NCBI GenBank assembly: GCA_954871525.1
Contig: OX940870.1
Location: 32,416,555 to 32,480,554, forward strand
Reading direction: 5' to 3'
DNA from: Parietaria judaica
Taxonomy: Eukaryota > Streptophyta > Magnoliopsida > Rosales > Urticaceae
Length of the DNA: 64,000 nucleotides
Below are positions 24,054 to 36,116 of this stretch, one piece after another. The notes beneath the pieces were generated by a model. That model made no database searches. It saw only the letters and a list, made by a program, of their open reading frames with translations, and was not told the origin of the DNA. Within the stretch, counting starts at the first letter, position 1, and each line of letters begins with the position of its first letter. Made by a program: the position numbers and the translations under genes.

Positions 24054-24688
24054 CAAGGTGCAAAATTTGGCGAAAATCGGTCTGACATTTCAATCGATTT
24101 TTGTTTTTCGGAGGTATGCGAAACGAAAACTCTTTCGTTTCGCTGGATTTTTTCGTTTCGCTGAAAACTCTTTCGTTTCGTTTCGCTGGGCACATGGATG
24201 AAATTTTGTTTTTCGTTTCGTTTTTGCGTGTAAAATGTGCGAAAAATGGATGGAATATCGCTAAAAATTAAACTTTTGGTAGATTTTGGCAAAATACCAA
24301 TTAAACTTTCGGTAAAAACTTTTGGTAGATTTCGGCAAAAATACCAATTAATATTTGACTTAATATTATACACTTCAACTAATAAAGTGACATAACATTA
24401 TACATTTCACCTACATATTTAAGTTACAAATGTGTTTTGTTGTATACAATTATGTCTTGTATTTATTAAATATGTAGTTTTGAACCTATATAAATATCTT
24501 GCTTAAATACTCAAATATTTTTTACAAAATATCCGTCGAAAATCCCATCAGCATGCGGTCTGCCCATGCGGTATATGCGGCATGCCCTTTTTTTTTACCA
24601 TTTGCCCATCGACATACCCGTCGGCAAGCGATACATCCGTAAAACAGAAAATGCGTAACGACATCGGCAAGCGGCATTTTAAACCTTG
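24054..24688 (+). mobile_element. non-autonomous hAT element, CAAGGT family, copy 1
   Basis: Begins CAAGGTGCAAAAT and ends ATTTTAAACCTTG. A perfect 8-bp duplication CTTTATAC lies at 24046-24053 and 24689-24696. The left subterminal part is full of TTTCGTTTCG repeats and the right one of GACATACCCGTCGGCAAGCG-like repeats, the same blocks found at the 5' and 3' ends of the transposase-bearing copy at 40659-45122. The left end matches the transposase 5' side, so it lies in + orientation. No transposase sequence remains. Its right ~330 bases closely match the element at 60097-60972. Confidence 0.92.
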
Positions 24689-24696
24689 CTTTATAC

Positions 24697-26482
24697 CATG
24701 GTTGTGCGGCCAAGTGGAAACACTGAGGTTTGCACGACCATTCCTAAAAAATCGTCGTACAAACCTTCGTGTTTTTGTATATATGATGTTTTTCTTTTAT
24801 TAATTTAAGGTTCTGTCGTTTCACTTTGTATTTATTTCTTCTTCTCTTTTCTCGGATTTCTAGTTCTCTTATTCTTGTTTTCTCTCCTTTCACATTCTTT
24901 TTTTCCAAATTGGGGTGACGGAAAAAATATTGCCTTCCAAGCTAGCAGATTTTGTACTGGTGTGAGAGCTAGCTTCATATTGAAATTATTGCCATTAAAT
25001 CAACTTTTGAGAATTAAAACCGAATTAACGAAACGCAAGACTTCATTGGCCAATAAATATTATTACTATCTTTATTCAAAATGAGTAGTTTTTCATGACA
25101 CCGAAGCGTTACATAATTGATCTGCATGCACTGTTCATTCGGCCTTGTCCAACAAAAGGATAAAACCAAAATTCTGAAGCCCATAGTGTATATATTATTC
25201 AAGTTAAAAAATAATAATTTTCCTCTTCTTTTTTCCTGTTTTGTTTTTTTTTACGGTTGAGATGGGACGTTTTTTTATTTATTTGTTGTTGTCATGAAAC
25301 TCGATATAGAAGACTTCCTCTTATGTTTGATCTATCTGCTAAACTCTTATCGAATAGGGATATGTGTGGACAGTCCCAGGAACTTGTGCCGCAAACTGCA
25401 CAAACTTTGAGTCAAAGTCGGTCTATTTTAGCTTAGTTTGGGTACAACTTGTGTAACAAGTAAAACCTGCAACACCCTCGTCAAATTTTAGTCATTCAAG
25501 CAAGACTGACTACCTGACCAGCTTCAAGGTAATTGCAAAATTAAATGCCGAATTGTCTTATTTAATTATTGAAAAATTAACGACCATGCTCGTATCCAAG
25601 AAAATAAAGGCTGTCTATGGACTTTTGTTGCTTTCCACGGAGCTTTTAAGTCTCACGTTATCTTTCTTCTTATTTTGTTTCTTTTGGGGAAAGTAATAAT
25701 TTTGAAAGTCTAACAATCACGCTCGTATCTACGATCACGGTGATAAAAATTCAACTAAACTTGTCTAATTTTCGAATGAGTTTCGTTCTTCCATTAAGTC
25801 TATATTGAGTCACCATTAATTTTTTTTCTTTTTCATTCAAACTCGACACATACATTAAGCCCTTATATACCCTATTTACCGTAAAAGTTAAAACCAAAGT
25901 CAATAAAAAATATAAATAAATTACAAAATAAAGTAAAATAAAATTTGTCGCCCATTATAAGGTTTTTTTTTTCCTTTTCTTATACGTATTTTATATAACG
26001 AGCTTATTGTGAAATCCCGTAATATCTTGAATCAAGATTTTTTTTTTCTTTTCAATTTGATTAATTGGCTCCGATCCTATCATATAGACTCAAGTAGAAC
26101 AACTAAAAGTTTAATCAACATTATATATATATATATATATAATATCTCATCTAAATAGAAGAAGTCCCACATAAGTAATTCATCTCATATTTAAAACATT
26201 AATATACAATGTATTCTAGAGTTTTTCAAGCTTCTACTTATAAGTCATAAATAGTAGGAGGGATATTAGTGACATATATATATATATATATATATATTTT
26301 AATTCTTCTACTGCGTTAGCTTAGCGCTTCAAATTTTTACGGCACATGTAATCTAACTATAAGATAGCATGCCAGAGTTTTTCCGTCAAACTTCCGTCAA
26401 TTTCGCTGACACGTGTCACACTCTTAATTTAGCAATTATTTTAACAAATATTTTCTCATCCATTCAAGAGATCGATCACTAA
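24697..26482. other. gene-free region downstream of the CML pseudogene
   Basis: AT-rich. Contains (AT)n runs at about 26122-26141 and 26273-26297. No gene or bounded element recognised. Confidence 0.45.
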
Positions 26483-26977
26483 CTACAGAAAAGAGCTTTC
26501 CATAAAGCTAACAAACTCACTAAACTCAACAAGCCCATCTCCATTCTCATCAACAGCATCGATCATCCTTGAGCACTCGTTTTCTCTTGTCTCTTTGACC
26601 AAACCTAGATTGCGCAAAACTCTTCCAAGCTCCGAAGCATCGATAAACCCGTCTTTGTTCGCGTCGAACACGTCGAAAGCTTCCCGAAGCTCGGCCAAGC
26701 TTGGATCTTCCTCGTCGAAAACTCGCTTAACGTCTTCTTAACAGAAATGATCGTGTTCATCGCACAACTGCATGAGGGTCATTCCTAGCCTGCTCATCAC
26801 CGTCTTCACATCCTCGTTGCTCAGCATTTCTTGCGGCTCACTTCTGCTTTCGTTCGCGCCCTTGCATGGTTTAACGGGCACAAGTTTTACTAGGGTTTTG
26901 ACCAAGTCCTTCAAAGTTGAGGCAAAAAGGTCAAGAAACAAAGAAGAATCTCCTGATGCACTACTTGTGGTCGTCAT
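26483..26977 (-). pseudogene. calmodulin-like EF-hand protein (CML45/46-like), broken by an in-frame stop
   Basis: One frame runs from ATG at 26977 to TAG at 26483 (164 codons before the terminal stop), as expected for an intronless CML gene, except for a TAA at 26738-26740 (codon 80). Before it are a hydrophobic N-terminal part (LFLDLFASTLKDLVKTLVKL) and LSNEDVKTVMSRLG. After it the frame continues EDVKRVFDEEDPSLAELREAF into two canonical EF-hand loops, DANKDGFIDASE (codons 105-116) and DENGDGLVEFSE (143-154), all Ca-binding positions intact. This layout fits Ca2+ sensors of the CML45/46 group. The TAA could come from CAA (Gln) by one C-to-T change. The product would stop at 79 residues without EF-hands. 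No GT-AG pair nearby can splice the stop out. The intact remainder suggests a recent lesion, a population variant or a sequencing error; the last cannot be excluded. Confidence 0.8.
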
Positions 26978-27055
26978 GGTACCTTAAAATGCAAATTGAT
27001 TTATGATGAGAAAACTAAGAGTACATGCATGAAAATATTACTGAAATTAAGGTAA

Positions 27056-27063
27056 TATATATA
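27056..27063 (-). promoter_or_regulatory. TATA box of the CML gene
   Basis: TATATATA on the - strand, about 79 bases before the ATG at 26977. The region is AT-rich, so this is a reasonable but not certain call. Confidence 0.35.
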
Positions 27064-28050
27064 AGTTTGAAGTTGGTCAATCGACCTTTCATGACTGAGA
27101 CTTGAGGAACAAGTAATTTCGTGGTTGCTTCATGGAAAGGTGTTAAAAACGGTACTTGCTTACAGGTGAAGTCATTTACTATATCGATGTGTATTGAAAT
27201 ATTATATAATAATTAGCTTCATTTTTTTTTTTATGTTCTTTTGTTTTATCGGGATCATGGAAGCAAAAATATACCCAACATCGACGAAAGAGAGAAGGTT
27301 AAAAAAATATAAATTCGAGTTTAATATAACGTGCATTATACCTTTATTTACACAACGAAAGGTATTTTTATTGTCATCAATAAGATTTAAATATGTTATT
27401 AACTAATTTGAAGTTTTCGTGGAGATCATATTTTCGTTGATATAATGGGATCCCTTCTAATTAAAACTAATAATAAGTATTAGAGCAGAAATCTACACGC
27501 AATTCTTTATGCGTATGCATAAAGTTTTTCAAAATTACTTAGCCCATACGTCATTTTTTGAATGCTAAATTATAGTCACAGTAATAAATAGTGATCGACT
27601 CAAGGAATTTCATAGTTTTTGCATGGATATATATTATCCGTGATTTCTATGATGCTTCTTTTTATTAGGCATTTGAAAAACAAATTTGAACTAGCATACT
27701 AAGAGTCAGATAAACATTTAAAATAGTACCAATATATTTGTATGTTTTAGATTTTGGCCATTAATATGAATCTGACTGTTTTATGTTAAAATGCGTGGTA
27801 AAATGTAATGGTATGATTTTTATATATATATATATTTAAAATAAACTACTAAACGATTGCTAAATTTAAGTATATTTTTTTATTTATCATTATGATCAAC
27901 GGAAAAAATTGTCATTAATAACAAATTTTAAAATTAAATTATAGGTTTCTTAATAAAAAAAAAAGTCATGTTTAAAATTAAATTTTAAAACATACAAGTG
28001 CATTTATATCTTTCTCAAAGTTTATAGGGTGCAAAATGTAAATGACAAAG
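27064..28050. other. AT-rich intergenic DNA
   Basis: No gene or bounded repeat recognised; mainly T- and A-rich tracts. Confidence 0.45.
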
Positions 28051-28945
28051 GTGCTGTTTGGTAGACAACTTAAATTGTTTTTGTTTTCTTTATTCAGAAT
28101 TTTATAGTTGTAGTGTAAAAGACTTTTGCAGTTGTTTTGAAATAACTGTTTGGTACACATTTCTGTTTTTTATTTTTAAAAAATAAAACAACAGAATAAT
28201 TGTTTAGAATTCGATTTGATTTTTTCTTGAAAAATTAAATATTTAATACATTAATAATATTATAACATAAATATCATGTTTAACATATCAAAGTTATATA
28301 CTATATAGTCTAAATAATCAGGTTTAACATGCATCAAAAGTAAAATATCTCATGCATTTTATTCTATTATTTTTCGCCAACATTATATTAAACATAGTAT
28401 TCGCGTGAATTGTATATTCACCACAATAGGTCGTCCGCATTCATTTTTCTAGAGTCATCACACAAGTAATTTATGTCCCAACATCACATAGGTCATTTTT
28501 TTAGTATTTAGTATGTCATTTTAGTGAATTTTAAACTTTTATTGTTGTTTTTATACTATTTGTTATTTTTAATTTTTAATTTTGAAAAATACATGTGGTT
28601 TTTAAGACAAGCACTTTTAAAACCGAAATCAGTACAAAAATAAAATTCCCGATTTTTTCTTCGGAACATGAACAAAAAAAAAGATTTATTTCCCGGTTCC
28701 CGGTTCTAATTTTACTCATAATGAAGTCGATAGAAATAAGGAGTGATGAAAGAAAAAACTGAGTGAAAAAAACAGAAAATAACAAAAATCTGTATTTGAA
28801 AATCCTTAAGAAAAACAGAATAAAACTTGAAATGTTCTGGAGTTCAGTTTGATGAGCTACATACCAAACAATCATTTATTTTTCTCAGTATAACTGTACA
28901 AGTTAGAAAACTAAAAAACTGTTTTCAAATGTACCAAACACAGCT
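28051..28945. mobile_element. probable Harbinger-like element
   Basis: Left end GTGCTGTTTGGTA and right end TACCAAACACAGC are inverted repeats with small differences. A second inner pair, TGTTTGGTACA (about 28145) and ACATACCAAACA (about 28859), repeats the motif in inverted orientation, so two related elements may be nested. Flanking trinucleotides are A-rich and not diagnostic. Open frames inside are short and lack transposase motifs. Confidence 0.5.
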
Positions 28946-30029
28946 AAAGAGTTCCAAGTTTAAAGTCAGGAGTGCTAGTCATACTTTAAAACTTAAAAGG
29001 AATATTTTAAACTCCAATAAATTACTCATGGATGAATATATTGGCGGATTGTTTATGGGCCAAAGACCATATCTTGTTTTATTTAATGCAACTTTATTGT
29101 TGGCCCAATTCAGCACTTTCATTGAAACTCCACCATTTGTAATAGATTTTGCTCTGAAGTAGGACACTTGTTTCTTTGTCTCATTAGATATAATACAATC
29201 AAAAGTAATGCTTAATTAATGTCATGCTTTCCAAGAAGATAAGCCTAAACTAACTTTTTTGTTAACCATAAAAGCTCAAAGAAATACAAGAAAGCATATT
29301 GCATTAGAACAATCATTGAGTTTCTAGGATAATATACTTTATAGCAAATATGCAATGCTTTATGTTTTATATATAATATTCATAACCACACACATTTAAT
29401 TACGTTCTCGTATTGGGATATTTAGCCACATCAGGAATATTGAAAACATAAAACCTGCCCAATCAAATTGGGTAGTTAAATATTTAAATAATAATCACGG
29501 TGTTAATGCCAAAAAAATAAATCAACATTAAAAGCGGTCCTAGTCTTGATTTTGGGCTGGGCCCGATGACCATTTGACGGTCAAAGGAGGTCTTGAAGCT
29601 TGATTCTTCTTTCTTGATAGGCCAAGAATATCTCCCGTGATTGGCAACTCCGTCTGTGTATCAGAGAAAATGAGAAAACGTGAACTAAAAAGGGTACGAA
29701 AGGCATAGGCGTATCTATTGTAGAGTGAGCATACTCACATGAGTATGCTGAATTTTCAAAATAAAATTTTAGCTTATAGGTTTTGAGTTGTACCTTATTT
29801 TGTTTTTTTATAAAGACATAAGTAAAATTGAATAATAATGACATGAATCATTTAAATATAAAAAATGATAATCATTCGTAATTAATTTATACTTGTCTTT
29901 TTATGATGTCATTTTTCGTCTTTTACCTTTATGGTGTACATATATGTTATAACAACGATAATTTAATTCATATGAGCACTAGGATTAAAAAAAAAGTGAT
30001 TCTAATAAAGTGATATATATATATATATA
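28946..30029. other. gene-free AT-rich DNA
   Basis: No gene recognised. The 111-codon open frame at 28827-29162 overlaps the preceding repeat edge and has no domain-like features. Confidence 0.4.
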
Positions 30030-31660
30030 GGGAAACTTGAAAAAAATTCCCCCAAAAAGCAAGTTCTACCTCTTTTGTTCCTCACTTTAATAAGTCTGAA
30101 AATTTATTCCCCAACTCAATTTTTACCACAATTTTGACAAAAATACCCTCTTTTACCATTTTTTTTTACTCACCATTTTCACCCATCTCTGTGTGGTTGG
30201 ACCTTTTTTTGCTTCAATTTGGACCGTTTTTGGTATCTTTGTAGACAGTTTCTTGGTTTCGAAAAAATGCTTAGACACTTTTATGCATAGACTTAGACAC
30301 TAAATAAAGCCTAAGTAGACACTTCTAAATTTTCAAAATAAAGTCCATCAAATTATTAACTGGTTTAAATTACAAGTCTAAATATAGTTAGACACTTTTT
30401 AACATAAAAAAGATTGTTTTGTGCATCTTTGTAGACACTTCTAAAAAAGTGTGAAATATTGGTTAGACCGTTTTTTGCCTCATTTGTACCGTTTTTGGTA
30501 TTGGCTTAAACAGTTTTTAGGTTTCGGAAAAAGCCTTAGACAGTTTCATGCATAGACTTGGACACTAAATAAAGCATAAGTAGACACTTCTAAATTTTCA
30601 AAATAAAGTTCATCAAATTATTAACTAGTTAAAATTAGAAGTCTATATGTAGTTAAACACTTTTTAACATAAAAATTGACTGTTTTGTACATCTTTGTAG
30701 ACACTTTTAAAAAAGTACGAAATATTGGTTAGAAAGTTTTTTTCCTCATTTTGGACCGTTTTTGGTATTGACTTAGACAGTTTCTGGGTTTCGAAAAAAG
30801 CCTTAGATAGTTTCATGCATAGACTTAGACACCAAATAGAAATTAGGCTTTACTTGGTGTCTAAGTCTAAGCATGAAACTGTCTAAGGCTTTTTTCGAAA
30901 CCCAGAAATTGTCTAAGCTAATACCAAAAACGGTCCAAAATGAGGAAAAAAACTATCTAACTAATATTTCGTATTTTTTTCAAAGTGTCTACAAAGATGT
31001 ACAAAACAGTCATTTTTATGTTAACAAGTGTTTAACTACATATAGACTTGTAATTTCAACTAGTTAATAATTTGATGAACTTTATTTTGAAAATTTAGAA
31101 GTGTCTACTTAGGCTTTATTTAGTGTCCAAGTCTATGCATGAAACTGTCTAAGGCTTTTTCCGAAACCTAAAAATTATCTATGCCAATACCAAAAAGGGT
31201 ACAAAATGAGGCAAAAAACGGTCTAACCAATATTTCGCATTTTTTTAGAAGTTTCTACAAAGATGCACAAAACAATCATTTTTTATGTTAAAAAGTGTCT
31301 AACTATATTTAGACTTGTAATTTAAACCAGTTAATAATTTGATGGACTTTATTTTGAAAATTTAGAAGTGTCTACTTAGGCTTTATTTAGTGTCTAAGTC
31401 TATGCATGAAAGTGTCTAAGCCTTTTTTCGAAACCAAGAAATTGTCTACAAAGATACCAAAAACGGTCCAAATTGAAGCAAAAAACGGTCCAACCACACA
31501 TAGAGGAGTGAAAATGGTGAGTAAAAAAAATGGTAAAAGAGGTTATTTTTGTCAAAATTATGGTAAAAATTTAATTGGGGAATAAATTTTTCAGATTTAT
31601 TAAAGTGAGGCACAAAAAGGGTAGAACTTGCTTTTTGGGAGATTTTTTTTCAAGATTCCC
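30030..31660. mobile_element. 1.6-kb fold-back (palindromic) element, Mutator-like
   Basis: Left end GGGAAACTTGAAAAA and right end TTCAAGATTCCC open two arms of about 810 bases each, inverted copies of one another throughout. They meet near 30845 with only ~20 unpaired bases between CTTAGACACCA and TTGGTGTCTAAG. Each arm holds about three head-to-tail copies of a ~265-base unit marked by CCGTTTTTGGTAT (30227, 30490, 30757 in the left arm). Both flanks are TATATATATA (30020-30029, 31661-31670), compatible with a 9-10-bp TSD but low complexity. No coding frame. A transcript would form a very long double-stranded hairpin. Confidence 0.85.
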
Positions 31661-31670
31661 TATATATATA

Positions 31671-31910
31671 TTATAACATGATACTCAAATTTATTTTTCA
31701 CAAAAACTTCACTACCTATTTTAAGTCTAGATTCTATCTGTAAATTATACATGGTTGATTTAGTTATTATATAGTTTTTTTCTTCTTCTTTTTTTAATCA
31801 AATTTCAAGGAAACAAAAAGTTAAATTTCAACTCTGATAAGACATATTAGATAAAATTGTAATATGAATATATTACACGTACCTAAACCCAATGTGAGTC
31901 TTTTCTATTT
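31671..31910. other. AT-rich spacer
   Basis: Nothing recognised between the palindrome and the plastid insertion. Confidence 0.4.
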
Positions 31911-32164
31911 TGACTTGCTCCCCCGCCGTGATCGAATGAGAATGGATTAGAGGCTCGTGGGTTTGACGTGAGGGGGTAGGGATGGCTATATTTCTGGGAG
32001 CGAACTCCAGGCGAATATGAAGCGCATGGATACAAGTTATGCCTTGGAATGAAAGACAATTCCGAATCCGCTTTGTCTACGAACAAGGAAGCTATACGTA
32101 ATGCAACTATGAATCTCATGGAGAGTTCGATCCTGGCTCGGGATGAACGCTGGCGGCATGCTTA
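31911..32164 (+). other. rrn16: plastid DNA insertion (NUPT) with the rrn16 promoter, leader and 5' end of 16S rRNA
   Basis: From GCTCCCCCGCCGTGATCGAA to GAACGCTGGCGGCATGCTTA this matches, from memory, the plastid rrn16 upstream region and gene start. It has the Prrn -35 box TTGACG (31963-31968) and -10 box TATATT (31987-31992) spaced by 18 bases, then the leader, then the 16S 5' end from 32114 (TCTCATGGAGAGTTCGATCC). The match stops after 32164, where plastid 16S would continue ACACATGC. A few differences from the usual plastid sequence (for example GGCTCGGGATG for GGCTCAGGATG) show it is an ageing nuclear copy. Only ~51 nt of rRNA are present, so it cannot make a ribosome part. The 61-codon frame over it is chance. 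The left border may lie up to ~20 bases further left. Confidence 0.9.
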
Positions 32165-32528
32165 CGAGGATATTAAAGAGAATAGAAGACAAAGGTTTTA
32201 TCGCTTTAGAGAGCGTTTTTGTGAGTTAATTTGAGTCAATCTCAATTATTGTGAGTTACCATTTGATTGAAATGACACTGTTATATAAATTTCTCGGACC
32301 CTTAACAATTTGAATATTGCTTGGGCTATGGCGGTAAAAGTACCAAATTTTCTACAGACTTTTTTTTGCCGAGTCTTGTTGACTTTTTGGTATGGGCTTT
32401 GATTTTTTTTAGGCTCTGAAAAATACCCATAACACATGGTGTATTTATATCCAATCTATAGTTCAATTCAAACTGCAAAGTAAATTTAGGGAGTTTTATT
32501 TAATAGAGAGGTAACAGTTTAATAATAT

Positions 32529-33090
32529 AATTTACAAGTAAAGAAAAATGAGCTACATATAAAAGTATGATTACATGTGTTAAAAAACACTCGAATTACA
32601 GTTTTAAACCGCATCTGGACCGGAACTGCTTTAAAAATATATTGCAACTGTATTAAACTGGAACCCCGGTTAAAAAAAAAAAAAAAAAAACTTCCGGACT
32701 AAAAGTAATTACGGGTTCCGGTGGTAAAAAACTTGGAACTCGATTATAGGTTATTCAAACCGCTTTTCAATATATTTTTGATTTTTTTAGTACTTTTTAA
32801 TCAAGAAATAACAATTTAATGTAAAATTTACAGGTTAGAAGGAAAATTGAGCTAAATATATAAGTATGATAAGGGGTGTACAAAAGACCAGAAATACGAG
32901 TTTTAACCGTATTCGGACCGTAACCGCTTTCAAAAAATATTACAATCGTATTAAACTGAAACTATTTTTTTTTTCAGAAAACACATCCGGATTAAAACTG
33001 GTTTCGGGGTTTAAAAAAAACACCGAAAGCCGTATTATAAGTTACTCAAACCTGCTTTTAATATATTTATAATTGTTTAGTACTTTTATC
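32529..33090. repeat. diverged tandem duplication, unit about 300 bases
   Basis: Unit 1 (from about 32529) and unit 2 (from about 32824) share, in order, AATTTACA, a GAGCTA(C/A)ATAT motif, a segment with (C/A)GGACCG, TATTAAACTG, a poly(A/T) tract and a CAAACC(G/T)GCTTTT motif. Each copy is interrupted by its own homopolymer. No coding capacity; probably part of a transposon whose ends I could not locate. Confidence 0.6.
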
Positions 33091-33360
33091 TCTTTTTTTA
33101 AGAACTCTTTATTCTTCTTTATACTGTTTAATATTCTTATGCTATTTTTCATATTTTCTTTGTAATTTAATACATATATTTTAGTAAAATACTCAGCATT
33201 AAAAATTATTTTTCTGATAAAAATTAAGATTATTTTTATTTATTTTTACTTTTGATTAATTAATCTGAATCAAAATTTTGATACTAAATTTAGGTTTAAA
33301 CACGCATCTTGAAATTCAGATTTAAAATACTTAAAATCTAAATTTGGGTTTTATTTTTGG

Positions 33361-33384
33361 AAACCGGGCGCTCTCGCCCGGTTT
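33361..33384. other. perfect 10-bp hairpin in an AT-rich context
   Basis: AAACCGGGCG, loop CTCT, CGCCCGGTTT, followed by TT. It looks like a bacterial intrinsic terminator, but in this nuclear setting it is more likely a repeat terminus or chance. See findings. Confidence 0.4.
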
Positions 33385-35749
33385 TTAGTAATTTACTCTA
33401 ATTTTAAGTCTTTATATTGCACCTCTTCATCATTATAATACTTCTTAATCATTGACTTAAAGGATAGTCTTTCTAGAGTTACTTTCCACTAATAAGTTAA
33501 CCAAAAATAAATTCAACACTACACACCTTTTTCTTGATCTCTTTTTTGGGTGGAAGAAAAAGGCACATTCCCACTTTTTCCATAAAAAAGCCTTTCAATA
33601 TTGAGTACTTTGAAAAGCACTAGCAACGATCATTTATTATTTTTTCTCCGTGTATTGACTTGGTCAAAATCTACATTTGCAAGTAATCTCTGTTTTACGT
33701 CCAAAAAGTTGTATATTATCAGCGTTTTTAAAATTGAGGTTTTTCAAAGGTACGCCCATGACTAATTATTTTTGGGGATTTTTCGGCAGCTTTTTCACTG
33801 TATATCGTTGTTGTTTTTCCATGAGCTGGAGAAAAACTGATTGTCGTTTTATTTTATACTAAAAGTATTAACAAATCTTCCATGAATTTGAGGTTTTGTT
33901 AGGAGAAAAACATTTATAAATTCTATAATTTGGACTATTCTTCAAAAACATATATAATCCTACATTTAAATCAACTTGCTAGTATAGAAAAGAAATATTT
34001 TGAAATAATTAAGCTAGAAAATAAGTCCTAAATGTAGTAGTTGGCGATTCCACTCAAGGATATAGTCCCAATGAAAAATATTATATTTTTTTTTTCTCTT
34101 TTTCAAAAAAAAAAATATAGACTTTATCAAAATTCAAACGTTCAAACTCTATTTATCCAAAAATCCAATTATTTTTTTTCGTAAGTCTTTTTATATATAA
34201 CAAATATTATTTCGTAGAATAATCGTCGATTAGCTATTTACATGTAAAATTTGATCGTCATAAATTGACATCGGCATGTATATACCAAAACTACCGCGGT
34301 CTCAGGCATTTTATAATTCGGTTTCCTATACTTTAATAACCAAAAGTACCGTAGTCTCAGGCATTTTATAATTCGGTTTCCTATACTTTAATAACGCCCC
34401 TGAAATAAAATCTTAAGGTTGTTGTGACTTTTCCTTGACAAATTACACACAAATGTATGTATCTATCTATGTCATTATGAAGATATGTTGAAAGATATCT
34501 AAGGGCAGACCCTAAAAGCGCAATGGAGAGATTGATGCAACATGCAAGAAAGAGCAACCACATGAAATTGAGAAAACAAAGCAAGCTTAACCACATAAAT
34601 AAATATTTGATTATTGCAGGGACCACCATTCACGTGGAGGTGCCCCTAAACTAATGACATTTGGCTCCTCAATGCTCAACAAATTCATTAAATTACTGCC
34701 CAAATATGCTTCTTCAGTGGCCATGCTTTTCTTGTATATATACATTAAAGTTGATGATCTATAAATTACTAGAGGTAAGACCGTAAGAGTGATCAAACAT
34801 ATATTTTCATGCATGATAAAAAATAACTAAAACTGAAAAATAATACAAAATGTTAATTTTCTACGTTCGACACGTGTCATCTGAATCCCACTAACCAAGA
34901 CTCTATTGACGAAATTTATCAATGTCACTGAGAATATGACGCTCCATAACCAACATATATTCACATGTGCCGGAATATTCACGATGCCCATTCATTTCAT
35001 TTTTTCTAAAAATTACTAGTGGGGTTAGATTTATACTAAAATTTTATACGAATAAAAAATGGTTATTGAGTGTGTGATTTCTTGTCTATATAACTTAATT
35101 AATACAATATGTATAAGTTTGCACTTTACACTTTAAAATATACGTAATGCGCGCATGCGTAGATAAGATAGGAAGTTGATGGAATGTTTAAGAGAAGAGA
35201 AGAGAAGTACATGAAGTATTTGTGTTTCCTTTTGGCTGAAGCAAGAGAACAAAAAGAGAAGATTAAACAATTTAAAGCAGCAAGAGAAAGAAAAGGGTAT
35301 TAAAAATTCTGATGAACTTGCACATGGATATTGGGTCCTATAGTATACTATATACACAACTCATATATACCAACAACAGCAAACAAAATATCTGACTGTT
35401 TTCTCTTGACTCAAAGATATGAGACACACTGTTGTGTACTCTCTCCCTCTTGTGTCAACGTAATTACTCTCTTGGGCCTGCCCGTCTTGAGTTTTTGGCG
35501 CTCATCGAGAAACCTACTCCCGGCCCGGATGGACCCAGGCACAGCTGCACAACTCGTATGGAAATTCTAACCAGGCATCCCTTTAGAATCTGAAGACGGA
35601 TAATCCGTCTTTATTTTAATTATCTATTTTTCTCATGTCATTTAGTATTATAAATAATTTTTAAATATTAAAGGGGATGAATTTGCTTAGTCACCCTTAT
35701 TGACCGTAGAAACTCAGGTTAGACGGGCCATAGGCACATGCAACCCAAG
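33385..35749. other. gene-free AT-rich region
   Basis: No supported gene. Contains the 55-bp tandem duplication listed separately. Open frames of 60-82 codons have no recognisable domains. Confidence 0.45.
34284..34395. repeat. 55-bp tandem duplication
   Basis: Two nearly identical copies; the shared core is GTCTCAGGCATTTTATAATT, starting near 34299 and 34354, followed in both by CGGTTTCCTATACTTTAATAAC. Confidence 0.8.
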
Positions 35750-35757
35750 CTCACTCG

Positions 35758-36108
35758 CAGGGCCGGCTTTTAGATAATAAGGGCCCGAGGCAAGTTACAA
35801 TTTTATTTCTCATACAAATCACGTATATACAAAATAACTATTAAGTTAATGAAAAAGAAATGCATGAATATCATTAATTATTTATAAGCTAATAGAAAAA
35901 TCATAAGAATAACATAAACAATATTGATTCTACTCCGTAAGAAACACATTTGTAAATAACACACAATTAGATTACATATAATAATTTTAATTGTGATTTT
36001 TTTGGCCCTAACCTTTAATTTTGAGGCTTTTAAAAAAAGCTTATAAATTGCTAAAATAAAGGGGGCTAAGGCATGTGCCTCACTTGCCTTAATAAAAGGC
36101 CGGTAGTG
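35758..36108. mobile_element. hAT-type MITE (CAGGGCCGGC end)
   Basis: Left end CAGGGCCGGCTTTTA; right end, read inverted, CACTACCGGCCTTTTA. Flanks CTCACTCG (35750-35757) and CTCATTCG (36109-36116) match at 7 of 8 positions. Subterminal GGGCCCGAGGCAAG faces CTAAGGCATGTGCC in the other end. The middle is AT-rich and non-coding. Confidence 0.75.
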
Positions 36109-36116
36109 CTCATTCG

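Noticed and set aside
24522..24803. Short frames with CRW/CRR-like repeats, similar at 40604-40897 and 60773-61125
   Set aside because: All are translations of the hAT 3' subterminal repeats.
30030..31660. CRISPR-like or satellite array
   Set aside because: Units are ~265 bp, arranged as an inverted pair, without regular short repeats and spacers.
32114..32164. A 16S rRNA gene
   Set aside because: Only the first ~51 bases are present, within a nuclear plastid insertion.
32049..32234. 61-codon frame, protein-like at first sight
   Set aside because: It runs over the plastid rrn16 leader and 16S start, so it is a chance reading of plastid non-coding DNA.
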